NCBI RefSeq assembly: GCF_000968685.2
Contig: NZ_LAKD02000044.1
Span: forward strand, 59,408-123,407
DNA length: 64,000 nt
DNA from: Streptomyces antioxidans
GTDB lineage: Bacteria > Actinomycetota > Actinomycetes > Streptomycetales > Streptomycetaceae
Direction: 5' to 3'
Part shown: in pieces, positions 8,298 to 17,498 of the stretch
Numbering within the stretch: position 1 is the stretch's first letter
Layout: the number at the start of each line of letters is the position of its first letter
Position numbers and translations under genes: made by a program
Notes under the pieces: generated by a model
The model's input: the letters and a program-made list of their open reading frames with translations, nothing else
The model's database searches: none
What the model was told of the DNA's origin: nothing

Positions 8298-8768
8298 GTG
8301 TTGGACATAGGACCTCTCGAGCTTGTCGCGCTCGTCGTCCTTGCGGTGCTCGTCTTCGGCCCGGAGAAGCTCCCGAAGGTGATTCGGGACGTGACGCAGT
8401 TCATCCGGAAGATCCGGGAGTTCTCCGACAGCGCCAAGGAGGACATCCGCACCGAGCTGGGCCCGGAGTTCAAGGACTTCGAGTTCGAGGACCTCAACCC
8501 CAAGACCTTCGTGCGCAAGCACGTACTGGACTCCGATGAGCTCGGCCTGAAGGAGATCCGTAACGGTTTCGACCTCCGTAAGGAGATGGCGGAGGTCGCC
8601 GACGCGGTGCACGGCCGGGAGAGTGATCCGGCGCAGGGCTCTTCAGGGGGATCCGGAACCACCCCGCCGTCCCTGTCCAAGGACGGCTCCAGCACGCCTG
8701 ACCTGCTACGCAAGCGTGAGGAGCCGAGGCGCGAGGAGCGTCCTCCTTTCGACTCCGACGCCACTTGA
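8298..8768 (+). CDS. tatB: twin-arginine translocase subunit TatB
   Basis: 156 residues from a GTG with GAGGAG 7 nt upstream. The N-terminus LDIGPLELVALVVLAVLVFG is the single TatB membrane helix, followed by the FGPEKLPKVIRD hinge and an amphipathic helix. The C-terminal half is charged and disordered. The factor-specific EL motif (PLELVAL) separates it from TatA. TatB with TatC recognises twin-arginine signal peptides; tatC is not in this window. Position after htrA matches Rv1224 in M. tuberculosis (from memory). Confidence 0.9.
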   Translation: MLDIGPLELVALVVLAVLVFGPEKLPKVIRDVTQFIRKIREFSDSAKEDIRTELGPEFKDFEFEDLNPKTFVRKHVLDSDELGLKEIRNGFDLRKEMAEVADAVHGRESDPAQGSSGGSGTTPPSLSKDGSSTPDLLRKREEPRREERPPFDSDAT

Positions 8769-8887
8769 TCCCCCCGTATGCCCGGCCTGGTTGACCCGTA
8801 TGGCTATCCTCCCTTTGTCCGGGGTGAGGGTCGCCCGAGGGGGGCGGGCCGCCCACGACGCAGGGCACATGAGGAGGCCGCGCGCAC

Positions 8888-9547
8888 ATGGAGACCACGG
8901 ATCGGCTAGGCGAACGAGGGGTGGCAGCGGCCATGCAGGGGATGCCCGTCGACGCACGGCGGAGTGTCGACGGCTATCTGAAGGCCGCCTTCCCCTGGTA
9001 CGGGCTTGACGAGGCGTTCACCGGCCCCCGCTGGCTGATGCAGGTGGGCGCGGCCGCGGACGGCATCGTCGAGTACGGCTCGACCGGCCATGGCGAGGAG
9101 CCGTCCCTGCGGGTCGAGACCGATATGGACCAGCAGCGCTTCACGGTGGTCGTCACCGTCGCCAGCCGCCCGGGTCGGGACAGCGCCGACGGCACCGGCA
9201 AGCTGGAGGCCACCTCGGTCTCCTCGGCCGCCTGGCTGGCCGGTTCCGGTCTGCTGTCGTGCACTTGGCCGACCCGGATGGAGCGGGCGCTGCGCCAGGA
9301 CTGGCTGGACCAGCAGACCGCGATCGCCTGGGAGCTGGCGGACGACCTGGAGGGCGAGAGCTGGTCACAGCTGTCGCTCCCGGTGGACGGGGTGCCGACC
9401 GACTTCCACTACCGCGAGTCGGAGTACGGCTGGGTGCTGGCCGGTACGGCGAACGAGGACGTGCACATCGGGGCCTACGGGCGCGGGATGAGCGCCTATG
9501 GTCTGGGCTTCGCGGTGGTGAAGGACATCACCCGCTACGACGGGTAG
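8888..9547 (+). CDS. conserved hypothetical protein (219 aa)
   Basis: 219 residues from an ATG with GAGGAGG upstream. I do not recognise a named domain. The sequence is soluble and mixed alpha/beta, with Trp/Tyr-rich stretches (FPWYGLDEAF, FHYRESEYGW) and no signal peptide or membrane helix. Codon bias is normal for the window and the frame is clearly coding. It stands alone between tatB and the convergent mrp operon, separated from the latter by a strong terminator. Confidence 0.75.
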   Translation: METTDRLGERGVAAAMQGMPVDARRSVDGYLKAAFPWYGLDEAFTGPRWLMQVGAAADGIVEYGSTGHGEEPSLRVETDMDQQRFTVVVTVASRPGRDSADGTGKLEATSVSSAAWLAGSGLLSCTWPTRMERALRQDWLDQQTAIAWELADDLEGESWSQLSLPVDGVPTDFHYRESEYGWVLAGTANEDVHIGAYGRGMSAYGLGFAVVKDITRYDG

Positions 9548-9581
9548 GGCCGTACCGGACGGCTGCGGCGTACCCAACGGC

Positions 9582-9614
9582 TGAGGGGCGGTTTCCCCGG
9601 GAAACCGCCCCTCA
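9582..9614. terminator. 16-bp hairpin terminator between convergent genes
   Basis: TGAGGGGCGGTTTCCC (9582-9597) pairs with GGGAAACCGCCCCTCA (9599-9614). It lies midway between the stop codons of the 219-aa gene and mrp and probably serves both. Confidence 0.75.
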
Positions 9615-9638
9615 CCGTTCGGTCGCGACCGCGCTCGC

Positions 9639-10793
9639 TCAGAACTTGTTGCGCGGGGTGACGCCCAGCGACATGCCCGCGAGGCCGCGCTGACGGCCGC
9701 CGATCTTGCCCGCGATCGCCTTGAGCGCGCTGCCCGCCGGGGAGTCGGGGTCGGTCAGCACCACCGGCTTGCCCTCGTCGCCGCCCTCACGCAGCCGTAC
9801 GTCGATCGGGATGGCGCCCAGCACCGGCACCGTGGTACCCGTGGTCCGGCTGAGCCCGTCGGCGACCACCTGGCCACCGCCGGTGCCGAAGACATCGACC
9901 ATCTCGTCGCAGTGCGGGCAGGGCAGCCCGGACATGTTCTCCACCACGCCGACGATCTTCTGATGGGTCTGGACGGCGATCGCGCCCGCCCGCTCGGCGA
10001 CCTCGGCCGCGGCCTGCTGCGGCGTGGTCACCACCAGGATCTCGGCGTTGGGCACCAGCTGGGCGACGGAGATCGCGATGTCACCGGTGCCCGGCGGGAG
10101 GTCGAGCAGCAGCACATCGAGGTCGCCCCAGTAGACATCGGCCAGGAACTGCTGGAGCGCGCGGTGCAGCATCGGCCCGCGCCAGACCACCGGGGCGTTC
10201 CCGGGCGTGAACATCCCGATCGAGATCACCTTCACGCCGTTCGCCGACGGCGGCATGATCATGTTCTCCACCTGGGTGGGCCGTCCGTCGGCGCCCAGCA
10301 TCCGGGGCACCGAGTGGCCGTAGATATCGGCGTCCACCACGCCGACCTTGAGCCCGTCCGCGGCCAGCGCGGCGGCCAGGTTGACCGTCACCGAGGACTT
10401 GCCGACCCCGCCCTTGCCGGAGGCCACCGCGTAGACCCTGGTCAGCGAGCCGGGCTTGGCGAAGGGCACCTCGCGCTCGGCTTGGCCACCGCGCAGCGAG
10501 GCGGCCAGCTCACGCCGCTGCTCGTCGCTCATCACCTCGAGGTCCACCGTGACTCCGGTCACACCCTCGACCCCGGCGACCGCCGTCCGCACATTGCTGG
10601 TGATCGTGTCCCGCATCGGACAGCCGGAGACCGTGAGGTAGACCACCACGGCGACCGAGCCATCCGCCGCGATCTCGACGGATTTGACCATGCCGAGTTC
10701 GGTGATCGGCTTGTGGATCTCCGGGTCGTTGACCGTCGCGAGCGCGGCGCGCACCGCGTCTTCGCTCGGCGCTGGGAGGGTGTCGGTAGCCAT
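9639..10793 (-). CDS. mrp: Mrp/ApbC family iron-sulfur cluster carrier ATPase
   Basis: 384 residues. Residues 1-100 are the MIP18/DUF59 domain (TVNDPEIHKPITELGMV, SGCPMRDTI). VASGKGGVGKSSVTVNLA near 125-140 is the deviant Walker A of the MinD/Mrp NTPases, and LLLDLPPGTGD is Walker B. Cys292 and Cys295 in PCPHC bridge the Fe-S cluster in the dimer. The protein stores and transfers Fe-S clusters to apo-proteins. It is the last gene of a leftward operon, 41 bp after the DUF1003 gene. Orthologue of Rv1229c (from memory). Confidence 0.95.
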   Translation of the reverse strand: MATDTLPAPSEDAVRAALATVNDPEIHKPITELGMVKSVEIAADGSVAVVVYLTVSGCPMRDTITSNVRTAVAGVEGVTGVTVDLEVMSDEQRRELAASLRGGQAEREVPFAKPGSLTRVYAVASGKGGVGKSSVTVNLAAALAADGLKVGVVDADIYGHSVPRMLGADGRPTQVENMIMPPSANGVKVISIGMFTPGNAPVVWRGPMLHRALQQFLADVYWGDLDVLLLDLPPGTGDIAISVAQLVPNAEILVVTTPQQAAAEVAERAGAIAVQTHQKIVGVVENMSGLPCPHCDEMVDVFGTGGGQVVADGLSRTTGTTVPVLGAIPIDVRLREGGDEGKPVVLTDPDSPAGSALKAIAGKIGGRQRGLAGMSLGVTPRNKF

Positions 10794-10834
10794 ACGGAGA
10801 TGGTACGGCGCCGTGGGCGGGGCGCGGACGGCCG

Positions 10835-11365
10835 TCAGCGGTCGTGTTCCTCACTCGGCCGGGGTTCGCCGGGGCCGCCCGGCCGTGCGGCGCTCCGGCC
10901 GCCGTCCGGCCCCTGGCGCAGGTCCGCCAGCTGGTCGCGGAGCCAGTCGCGGGTGGCCACCTCGCCCAGGCCCGTGCGCAGCGCCGCGATCTCCCGGGTG
11001 AGGAACTCGGTGTCGGCGATGGACCGTTCGTTCTGCTTGCGGTCCTGTTCGAGGTTGACCCGGTCGCGGTCGGCCTGCCGGTACTGGGCCAGCAGGATCA
11101 GCGGGGCGGAGTACGACGCCTGGAGCGAGAGCATCAGCGTCAGGAAGATGAACGGGAACGGGTCGAACCGCAGCCGCGCCGGCGCCAGGCTGTTCCAGGT
11201 CAGCCATACGACGACGAAGACCGTCATCCAGGCGATGAACCGCCCGGTGCCCAGGAACCGCGCGATCCGCTCCGACGCCCTGCCGAACGCCTCGGGGTCC
11301 CAGCGCGGCAGCGGGCTGCGGCGCGGCGCCTTGGGCCGGTCCAGACGGCCGCCGTCACCGTCCAT
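10835..11365 (-). CDS. DUF1003 membrane protein
   Basis: 176 residues. Two membrane helices are visible, FIAWMTVFVVVWLTWNSL (near 43-60) and FPFIFLTLMLSLQASYSAPLI (near 70-92), followed by a charged coiled coil (QADRDRVNLEQDRKQNERSI). This two-helix plus coiled-coil layout is typical of DUF1003; the function is unknown. It overlaps the upstream MgtE-N gene by 11 bp and precedes mrp by 41 bp, so all three are likely one transcript. Confidence 0.85.
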   Translation of the reverse strand: MDGDGGRLDRPKAPRRSPLPRWDPEAFGRASERIARFLGTGRFIAWMTVFVVVWLTWNSLAPARLRFDPFPFIFLTLMLSLQASYSAPLILLAQYRQADRDRVNLEQDRKQNERSIADTEFLTREIAALRTGLGEVATRDWLRDQLADLRQGPDGGRSAARPGGPGEPRPSEEHDR

Positions 11366-12638
11366 CGGCGGCCTCCGGCAGGGCCATCCCGGCGTGCAGC
11401 TCGCCCTCCCGCCAGTCCGTCGGCAGCAGGTGGTCCAGGACGTCGTCGACCGTCACCGCGCCGAGCAGCGAGCCGGTCTCGTCCACGACCGGCGCCGCGA
11501 GCAGGTTGTAGGTGGCCAGATGACCGGCGACGACGGGCAGCGGGGTGTCCGGCGGCAGCGTCGGCAGATCGCTGTCGACGGCCGCGCCGACAAGGGTGAA
11601 CGGCGGGTCGCGCAGCAGCCGTTGGAAGTGGATGATGCCCAGGTAGCGGCCGGTGGGCGTCTGGTCGGGCGGGCGGCAGACATAGACCTGGGAGGCGAGC
11701 GCGGGGGTCAGGTCCTGGTTGCGCACCCGGGCGAGCGCGTCCGCGACGGTGGCGTCCGGGCGCAGCACGATCGGCTCGGTCGTCATCAGACCGCCCGCCG
11801 ACCCCTCCTCGTACGACATCAGCCGCCGCATGTCGGCCGCGTCCCGGGGGCGCATCAGGTCCAGTAGCCGCTCCTTGTCGGGCTCGGGGAGCTCGGAGAG
11901 CAGATCGGCCGCGTCATCGGGGTCCATGGCCTCCAGGACGTCGGCCGCGCGCTCCTCCTTGAGCTTGCCGAGGACCTCCACCCGGTCGTCGTCGGGCAGC
12001 TCCTCCAGGACGTCCGCGAGCCGCTCGTCGTCCAGGGCCGCCGCCACCTCGCCCCGGCGCTTGGCGGACAGGTGGTGCAGCACATTGGCCAGGTCGGCGG
12101 GGCGCAGCTGCTCGAAGGTGGCCAGCAGGTTCTCCGCGCCCTGCCCCTGCTCATCCAGCGAGAAGCCGGTGACCGCCGACCAGTCCACGGTCAGCGCCTC
12201 GCCGCGGCGGCGCAGCGCACGGGTCCTGCCGCGGCGGACGTAGACCTTGTCGACCTCCCAGTCCCGGCGCGCGGGGAGCTGGCTCATCGAGACGTCCAGG
12301 ACCGTCACCGGGTCATCGGTCTCGACCAGCCGCACCGTGCGGTCGAGCAGTTCGCCGAGGACCAGGGTCTCGGTGGGGCGCTGTTCGAAGCGGCGCATGT
12401 TGAGCACACCGGTGGTGATGACCTGGCCGGACTCCACACCCGTCACCCGGGTCATGGGCAGGAAGATCCGACGGCGGCCGACCACCTCGACCACCAGGCC
12501 GAGCACCCGCGGCGGACGGCCTGCCAGCCGCAGCATCGCCACGACATCGCGCACCCGCCCCACCTGGTCGCCGTTCGGGTCGAAGACGGCGACGCCCGCG
12601 AGATGCGAGACGAAGACCCGGGGGGCGCCTGCCGGCAT
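11355..12638 (-). CDS. MgtE N-terminal/CBS-domain protein lacking the transport domain
   Basis: 427 residues in three parts: a PRC-barrel-like N-terminus (GVAVFDPNGDQVGRVRDVVAM), the superhelical MgtE_N domain (near 170-280, repeated LADVLEELPDDD / AADVLEAMDPDDAADLL) and a tandem CBS pair to the end. The membrane domain of true MgtE Mg2+ channels is absent, so this is probably a cytosolic magnesium- or nucleotide-sensing regulator rather than a channel. CorA lies 3 kb away. It is first in the operon with the DUF1003 and mrp genes. Confidence 0.85.
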   Translation of the reverse strand: MPAGAPRVFVSHLAGVAVFDPNGDQVGRVRDVVAMLRLAGRPPRVLGLVVEVVGRRRIFLPMTRVTGVESGQVITTGVLNMRRFEQRPTETLVLGELLDRTVRLVETDDPVTVLDVSMSQLPARRDWEVDKVYVRRGRTRALRRRGEALTVDWSAVTGFSLDEQGQGAENLLATFEQLRPADLANVLHHLSAKRRGEVAAALDDERLADVLEELPDDDRVEVLGKLKEERAADVLEAMDPDDAADLLSELPEPDKERLLDLMRPRDAADMRRLMSYEEGSAGGLMTTEPIVLRPDATVADALARVRNQDLTPALASQVYVCRPPDQTPTGRYLGIIHFQRLLRDPPFTLVGAAVDSDLPTLPPDTPLPVVAGHLATYNLLAAPVVDETGSLLGAVTVDDVLDHLLPTDWREGELHAGMALPEAADGR

Positions 12639-12837
12639 GCCCTGCCTCCCCTCGTCATGGGGCCCATCTGTCAGGATTTGTGGCTATTCAAGGCAATGAT
12701 CCGCTCTCTACCGGGTTCAGGCTAACGTGCCCGCACCTGCCCTGCCGCCGGACGTGAGCACCGCGGCACCCTGCGGACACCGCGGGACGGCACCGGTACG
12801 CTGCCCTACTGCACCGGCATCAGGAGGCAGAGCGGAC

Positions 12838-13578
12838 GTGCGCACCCGGAACAGGGCTGTCGTTGCGGCGATGTGCGCGGGGTTGGCCGCCACCCTCGCC
12901 GCGTGTGGCGGCGGGGAGAAGGACCCCGACGCGGGGACGAACGGCGTGGGAAAGCTGCCCGCCGCGAAGATCGAGAGCAAGGCCCGTCAGGCGGCCGGCA
13001 GCGCGCACGCGGTGCGGCTCTCCGGCAACCTCGTCACCAGTGGGGCCACCTACAAGCTGAACATGCGGCTCAACACCGACGGCGGCGCGGGCGAGGTCTC
13101 CACCAAGGGCTCCAGCTTCCAGCTGCTGCGCGTCGGCAAGGAGCTCTACCTCAAGGCCGGCGCGGGCTTCTGGTCGCACGACGGCAAGAGCGATGGCGGC
13201 GACGCGGACAACGCGGCGGGCAAGCTGGACAACAAATACGTGAAGGTCCCCTCCGGCGACCCCTCCTACAAGCGGCTCAGCGGGTTCACCGATATGAAGC
13301 TGCTGCTCGACGGGTTGCTCGGACTGCACGGCAAGATCGCCACAGGTGACCACGGGCGCGTGGGCGGCGTGCGGACGATCACCATCAGCGCCGGTGAGGC
13401 CGGTGACGGCGGCTCGCTCGACGTCTCCCTGGAGGGCCGTCCGTATCCGCTGCGGCTGCAGCGGGCGGGCGGCGCGGGCGTGATCCGGCTCACGGACTGG
13501 AACAAGGGCTTCAAGCTCACCGCCCCGGAGAAGGGCCATGTGCTCGACTACGGACAGCAGATCCCGGAGACGGCGTAA
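12838..13578 (+). CDS. LppX/LprG-like lipoprotein
   Basis: 246 residues from a GTG with AGGAGG 10 nt upstream. The signal peptide ends in the lipobox LAAC, with acylated Cys23. The mature part (AHAVRLSGNLVTSGATYKLN, then DGGAGEVSTKG, LLRVGKELYLKAG) has the antiparallel-sheet pattern of LppX_LprAFG lipoproteins, which in mycobacteria carry lipids. A lipid-carrier role is inferred from the fold only. It is exported and anchored to the outer face of the membrane. Confidence 0.75.
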   Translation: MRTRNRAVVAAMCAGLAATLAACGGGEKDPDAGTNGVGKLPAAKIESKARQAAGSAHAVRLSGNLVTSGATYKLNMRLNTDGGAGEVSTKGSSFQLLRVGKELYLKAGAGFWSHDGKSDGGDADNAAGKLDNKYVKVPSGDPSYKRLSGFTDMKLLLDGLLGLHGKIATGDHGRVGGVRTITISAGEAGDGGSLDVSLEGRPYPLRLQRAGGAGVIRLTDWNKGFKLTAPEKGHVLDYGQQIPETA

Positions 13579-13600
13579 CCGCGCGCACGCCTCGTAGGAG

Positions 13601-13704
13601 CGCGTCCTTACGGTCGCCGGCTCGCCACGACGCGTCCCTTACGGCCATCGGCTCGCTAGGGCGCGTCCTGACGGTCGTCAGCCGGTCAGGACGCGTCCTT
13701 ACGG
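13601..13704. repeat. about 30-bp tandem repeat, 4 copies
   Basis: CGCGTCC followed by TTACGG or TGACGG recurs at 13601, 13631, 13662 and 13692 (spacing 30, 31, 30). The units carry CCTTACGG and CGGCTCGC-like parts. The array fills the space between two convergent genes and runs into the last codons of the leftward gene. Confidence 0.6.
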
Positions 13705-14231
13705 GCGTCACGGGCCCGCTTCTTGCGGCGGGCCAGCAGCTTGGGGAGCGCCGCCGGGATCGGGCGGCGGGTGATCGCCGGGGACGGCAGCGGGGCCGCC
13801 GCCAGGGAGCCCGCGGGGTGCTCGGCGAGCGCCCCGGGCATGGGCTCCAGCCGCAGCACCCGGCAGTCACGGGCCCAGCGCTCCGCGATGTGGTCGGCGT
13901 CCGCCGCGTTCAGCCGCTTGCCCTTGAGCTCGTCGACCGCCGCGGTCCACGCCTCGCCGCCCGGGGCCAGCTCGGCCACCCGCGCGGACCAGCTCACCAG
14001 CCGCCCGCCCTTGTCCTTGCTGCGCACGGTCACGGTGGCGCCGCCGCCGTCGGCCAGCCCGAGGTCCTCGAGGGGCTGCTCATCGGGCCCGTCCCCGACG
14101 AGACAGACCGCGCCCTCGTGCCAGATGTGCCACAGGGCGCGCGGGGCACCCTCGGTGCCCTGGACCCAGATGAGGGCGGACTTCTTGGTCGCCTCCTCGA
14201 CAAGGGCACGGTCCATCGGCGTCTGCGTCAT
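13686..14231 (-). CDS. conserved hypothetical protein, possible flavin-type split barrel
   Basis: 181 residues. The order ALIWVQGTEGAPRALWHIWH, EGAVCLVGDGPDEQ, GATVTVRSKDKGGRLVSWSA, LAPGGEAWTAAVDELKGKRLN resembles the pyridoxamine 5'-phosphate oxidase-like split barrel, but no flavin-binding signature is certain. The C-terminus is basic (ARRKKRARDARKDAS) and encoded partly by the local 30-bp repeat. There is no signal peptide. It is convergent with the lipoprotein gene and divergent from the EamA exporter. Confidence 0.65.
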   Translation of the reverse strand: MTQTPMDRALVEEATKKSALIWVQGTEGAPRALWHIWHEGAVCLVGDGPDEQPLEDLGLADGGGATVTVRSKDKGGRLVSWSARVAELAPGGEAWTAAVDELKGKRLNAADADHIAERWARDCRVLRLEPMPGALAEHPAGSLAAAPLPSPAITRRPIPAALPKLLARRKKRARDARKDAS

Positions 14232-14316
14232 GCCGACAGCCTAGGCCAGTCCCACACCCGTCCCAGCCCGTGAAAGGTCAGTTCCGTCGCAGGGGCACGG
14301 GCCTTACGCTGGCCGC

Positions 14317-15294
14317 GTGTCCACCGCCCGTCGCGCCTCAGCCCCCACCGCCTCGTCCACCGCACCCGGCGACGCTGGTCGCTTCCACGGCGGTCCCCTG
14401 GACATCACGCTCCTTACGGTCGCCATCGCCGGGGTCTCGCTCTCCGCGCCGCTGGCCGCCGCGACGGCGGCGCCCGCGCTCGCCATCGCCTTCTGGCGCA
14501 ACGCCATGGCGGTGGGCGCGCTCACCCCGCTCGCCCTGTGGCGCCACCGGAGCGAGCTGCGCGGGATGGGCCGCCGGACGGCGCTGCTCTCGGCCGGGGC
14601 GGGGGCGCTGCTCGCGGTGCACTTCGGAGCCTGGCTGCCGAGCCTGCACATGACCTCCGTGGCCTCCTCGACCGCGCTGGTGACCACGACCCCCATCTGG
14701 ACGGCGCTGCTGCTGCGGCTGCGCGGCCACCGCCCGCCCCCGCTCGCCTGGCTGGGCATGGGCCTGGCGTTCCTCGGTGTGCTGATCCTCACCGGGGTCG
14801 ACCTGTCCGCCTCCCCGCGCGCCCTGCTGGGCGACGGGCTCGCGCTGCTGGGCGGGGCCGCGGCGGCCGGGTACGTACTGCTCGGCGCCGAGGTGCGCCG
14901 TTCGGTGAGCACCACCGCGTACACCTATGTCTGCTACGCCACCACCAGCGTGCTCCTGCTGCTGACCTGCCTGGTGGCGGGCGCGGAGCTCGGCGGCTAC
15001 AGCGGCACCACCTGGCTGCGGCTGGCCGCGCTGACGGTCACCGCGCAGCTGCTGGGGCACACCCTCATCAACCGGGTGGTCAAGGGCCTCGGCCCGTCCG
15101 TCACCTCGACCGCGCTCCTGCTGGAGACGCCGGGCGCGGCCCTGATCGCGGCACTGTGGCTGGGTCAGCTGCCGCCCGTGGCCGCCTATCCGGCGCTCGT
15201 GGTGATCCTCGGCGGACTCGCGCTGGTCATCATGGCGGACGGGAAGGGCCCGGCGGCGGACGAGCAGAGCGCGGTGAACGAACCCGCCCGTTGA
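14317..15294 (+). CDS. EamA/DMT family permease
   Basis: 325 residues with about ten membrane helices in two EamA halves; the second half opens near LLGDGLALLGGAAAAGYVLLG. The first helix starts LDITLLTVAIAGVSLSAPLA. Members export amino acids or other small metabolites; the substrate cannot be told here. The GTG start lies exactly 7 nt after a TACGCT -10 element (14305-14310), so the mRNA is probably leaderless. The gene is convergent with corA, with only about 48 bp between. Confidence 0.85.
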   Translation: MSTARRASAPTASSTAPGDAGRFHGGPLDITLLTVAIAGVSLSAPLAAATAAPALAIAFWRNAMAVGALTPLALWRHRSELRGMGRRTALLSAGAGALLAVHFGAWLPSLHMTSVASSTALVTTTPIWTALLLRLRGHRPPPLAWLGMGLAFLGVLILTGVDLSASPRALLGDGLALLGGAAAAGYVLLGAEVRRSVSTTAYTYVCYATTSVLLLLTCLVAGAELGGYSGTTWLRLAALTVTAQLLGHTLINRVVKGLGPSVTSTALLLETPGAALIAALWLGQLPPVAAYPALVVILGGLALVIMADGKGPAADEQSAVNEPAR

Positions 15295-15342
15295 GTGAGG
15301 GCCCGCCCGCTGAGTGGGGCGGGTGAGGGCCCCCGTCCGCCC

Positions 15343-16443
15343 CTACAGCCAGCCGTTGCGCTTGAAGCCTCGGTGGATCGCGAAGCAGATGCCCACCGTG
15401 ACCACGAGCACGGTCGGGTAGCCGAACTTCCAGCGCAGCTCCGGCATGTAGTCGAAGTTCATGCCGTAGATCCCCGCGATCATCGTCGGCACGGCGAAGA
15501 TCGCCGCCCAGGACGTGATCTTCCGCATGTCCTCGTTCTGCGCGACCGTGGCCTGCGCAAGATTGGCCTGGAGGATCGAGTTCAGCAGGTCGTCGAAGCC
15601 CAGCACCTGCTCGTTGACCCGCGCCAGATGGTCCGCGACATCCCGGAAGTACTTCTGGATGTCCGGGTCCACCAGCCGCATCGGACGCTCGCTCAGCAGC
15701 TGCATCGGCCGCAGCAGCGGCGAGACGGCCCGCTTGAACTCCAGGACCTCGCGCTTGAGCTGGTAGATCCGGCCCGCGTCGCCGCCCCGCCGGGAGGTCG
15801 CGGCCGAGAAGACGTCGATCTCGACCTCGTCGATGTCGTCCTGGACCGCGTCGGCCACCGCGAGATAGCCGTCGACCACCTGGTCGGCAATGGCGTGCAG
15901 CACCGCGGAGGGGCCCTTGGCGAGCAGTTCCGGGTCCTGCTGGAGCCGGTGGCGCAGCGCGCGCAGCGAGCCCTGGCCGCCGTGCCGGACGGTCACGATG
16001 AAGTTCCGGCCGGTGAAGCACATCACCTCGCCGGTCTCCACGACCTCGCTGGTCGAGGTGAGTTCGGTGTGCTCCACGTAGTGGATGGTCTTGAAGACGG
16101 TGAAGAGGGTGTCGTCGTACCGCTCCAGCTTGGGCCGCTGGTGCGCCTGCACCGCGTCCTCGACCGCCAGCGGGTGGAGCCCGAACTCCTGGGCGATCCC
16201 CGCGAACTCGCGCTCGTTCGGCTCGTGCAGCCCGATCCAGGCGAACCCGCCCTCCTCACGGACCCGTTCCATGGCCTGCGCCGGGCTCACGTGGTCGCTG
16301 ACCCGCTTGCCGTCGCGGTAGACCCCGCAGTCGACCACGGCGCTGGTGACCGAAGGGTCACGCGTCGCGTCGTAGTCGCTGGCGGTGCGGGAACGGCGCA
16401 GGGCGGGGCGTACGGCTGCGCGCAGGTCGCGGATCATCGACAT
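15343..16443 (-). CDS. corA: CorA family magnesium/cobalt transporter
   Basis: 366 residues from an ATG with AAGGAG 7 nt upstream (an upstream in-frame ATG at 16542 has no such site). The long cytosolic alpha/beta N-domain and coiled stalk end in two C-terminal helices. The selectivity motif Gly327-Met328-Asn329 (YGMNF) sits at the end of the first helix and the protein ends in the basic FKRNGWL, both hallmarks. It forms a pentameric channel importing Mg2+. From memory, Rv1239c holds the equivalent position near mrp in M. tuberculosis. Confidence 0.92.
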   Translation of the reverse strand: MSMIRDLRAAVRPALRRSRTASDYDATRDPSVTSAVVDCGVYRDGKRVSDHVSPAQAMERVREEGGFAWIGLHEPNEREFAGIAQEFGLHPLAVEDAVQAHQRPKLERYDDTLFTVFKTIHYVEHTELTSTSEVVETGEVMCFTGRNFIVTVRHGGQGSLRALRHRLQQDPELLAKGPSAVLHAIADQVVDGYLAVADAVQDDIDEVEIDVFSAATSRRGGDAGRIYQLKREVLEFKRAVSPLLRPMQLLSERPMRLVDPDIQKYFRDVADHLARVNEQVLGFDDLLNSILQANLAQATVAQNEDMRKITSWAAIFAVPTMIAGIYGMNFDYMPELRWKFGYPTVLVVTVGICFAIHRGFKRNGWL

Positions 16444-16892
16444 GACGGGCTCCTTCACAGGCCGGCCGTCAGCGGCGGGCGCGCGGCGCAGCGCGGCGCC
16501 CGGAAGGTGGACGTACGACATCCCGTGCCCGTACGTCCGCAAAGCGGGCGGCGCTCCGTGCGATGGCGCTGACGGAAGGTTCTTCGGAACTGAACAAAGC
16601 GGTACGAAGGCGCTCTACCGTCAGATGCCCTGGATGCGAGTGGGCTTCGCGTGTTTCACCGCACGGCGGTGGGGTACGGAAGGCTCAGATCATGAAGTCG
16701 CATACCAAGGGGAAACGACGGGAGAACTGTCGGTACTGCACGGTCGACTAGGATCCACCGCAGCCCCACCTCCTCCGGCCGGTCCCCCGTGAGGGACGAT
16801 CTGTAACTCCGCGGGCAGGGATTAAGGCTATCAGTCGGCAGAACCGTAACGTCGCCGCTTTGCCTGTTCGATGCGCGATCTATGCTCACCGC
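16444..16892. promoter_or_regulatory. 449-bp divergent intergenic region
   Basis: Between corA and the SUFU-like gene. The right end has TATGCT at 16881-16886 with TTGCCT at 16860-16865; the predicted transcription start is the A of the ATG at 16893. A 19-codon reading frame at 16692-16751 (MKSHTKGKRRENCRYCTVD) follows a GGAAGG but cannot be shown to be real. No riboswitch was recognised. Confidence 0.4.
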
Positions 16893-17498
16893 ATGTCAGA
16901 CGTTCTTCAGCTGGTCGAGGCCCGGTTGATCACCGAGCTGGGCGAGCCGGACGCCCGAGCCGCCGTCACCTTCGTCGGTACGGACCGCATCGAGGTGCTG
17001 CGGTTCCGCGATGAGAGCGATGTGGTCCGCTACGCCACGCTCGGCATGTCGGACCACCCGATGACCAGCCCGACCGCCGCCGTCGCCGACCCGCTGCGGG
17101 GACCGCGCGCCGAGCTGGTCCTGACCGTAAGGGCGGACGGTTCCGGTCCCGACCTCTCCGTCCTCGACGAGGTGCTGCGCCCGCTCGCCGTGCTGGCCGC
17201 CTCGCCCCAGGTCGAGGGGGTCGTGGTGACCCCCGGCGCATCGCTGGACCTCGGCGGGCCGCTGTGGCCCGGGGCACCCTTCAGCTCCGTCCTGGTCGCC
17301 GAACCGGGCGGCCTGGTCGAGGACTTGGAGCTGCTGGAGCCCCTGGAGCCGGTGCGCTTCCTGCCGATGCTGCCGATGACCACGAACGAGGCGGCGTGGA
17401 AGCGGGTGCACGGCGCCGGTGCCCTCCAGGACCGCTGGCTGCGGCACGGCACGGATCTGCGCGACCCGGTGCGGCCCGGGGTGCCGCTGTCGGGCTGA
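16893..17498 (+). CDS. suppressor-of-fused (SUFU) domain protein
   Basis: 201 residues. VLRFRDESDVVRYATLGMSD then HPMTSPTAAVADPLRGPRAE, and PLWPGAPFSSVLVAEP, LLEPLEPVRFLPMLPMTTNE are SUFU-domain patterns as found in many actinobacterial proteins of unknown role. It is soluble. No ribosome-binding site precedes the ATG, while TATGCT ends 7 nt before it, so translation is probably from a leaderless mRNA. It lies ahead of the DUF6758 gene in the same direction, 144 bp apart. Confidence 0.75.
   Translation: MSDVLQLVEARLITELGEPDARAAVTFVGTDRIEVLRFRDESDVVRYATLGMSDHPMTSPTAAVADPLRGPRAELVLTVRADGSGPDLSVLDEVLRPLAVLAASPQVEGVVVTPGASLDLGGPLWPGAPFSSVLVAEPGGLVEDLELLEPLEPVRFLPMLPMTTNEAAWKRVHGAGALQDRWLRHGTDLRDPVRPGVPLSG

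Noticed and set aside
16692..16751. 19-codon frame MKSHTKGKRRENCRYCTVD with GGAAGG upstream
   Set aside because: Too short to support without conservation data; no partner gene in the same direction nearby.
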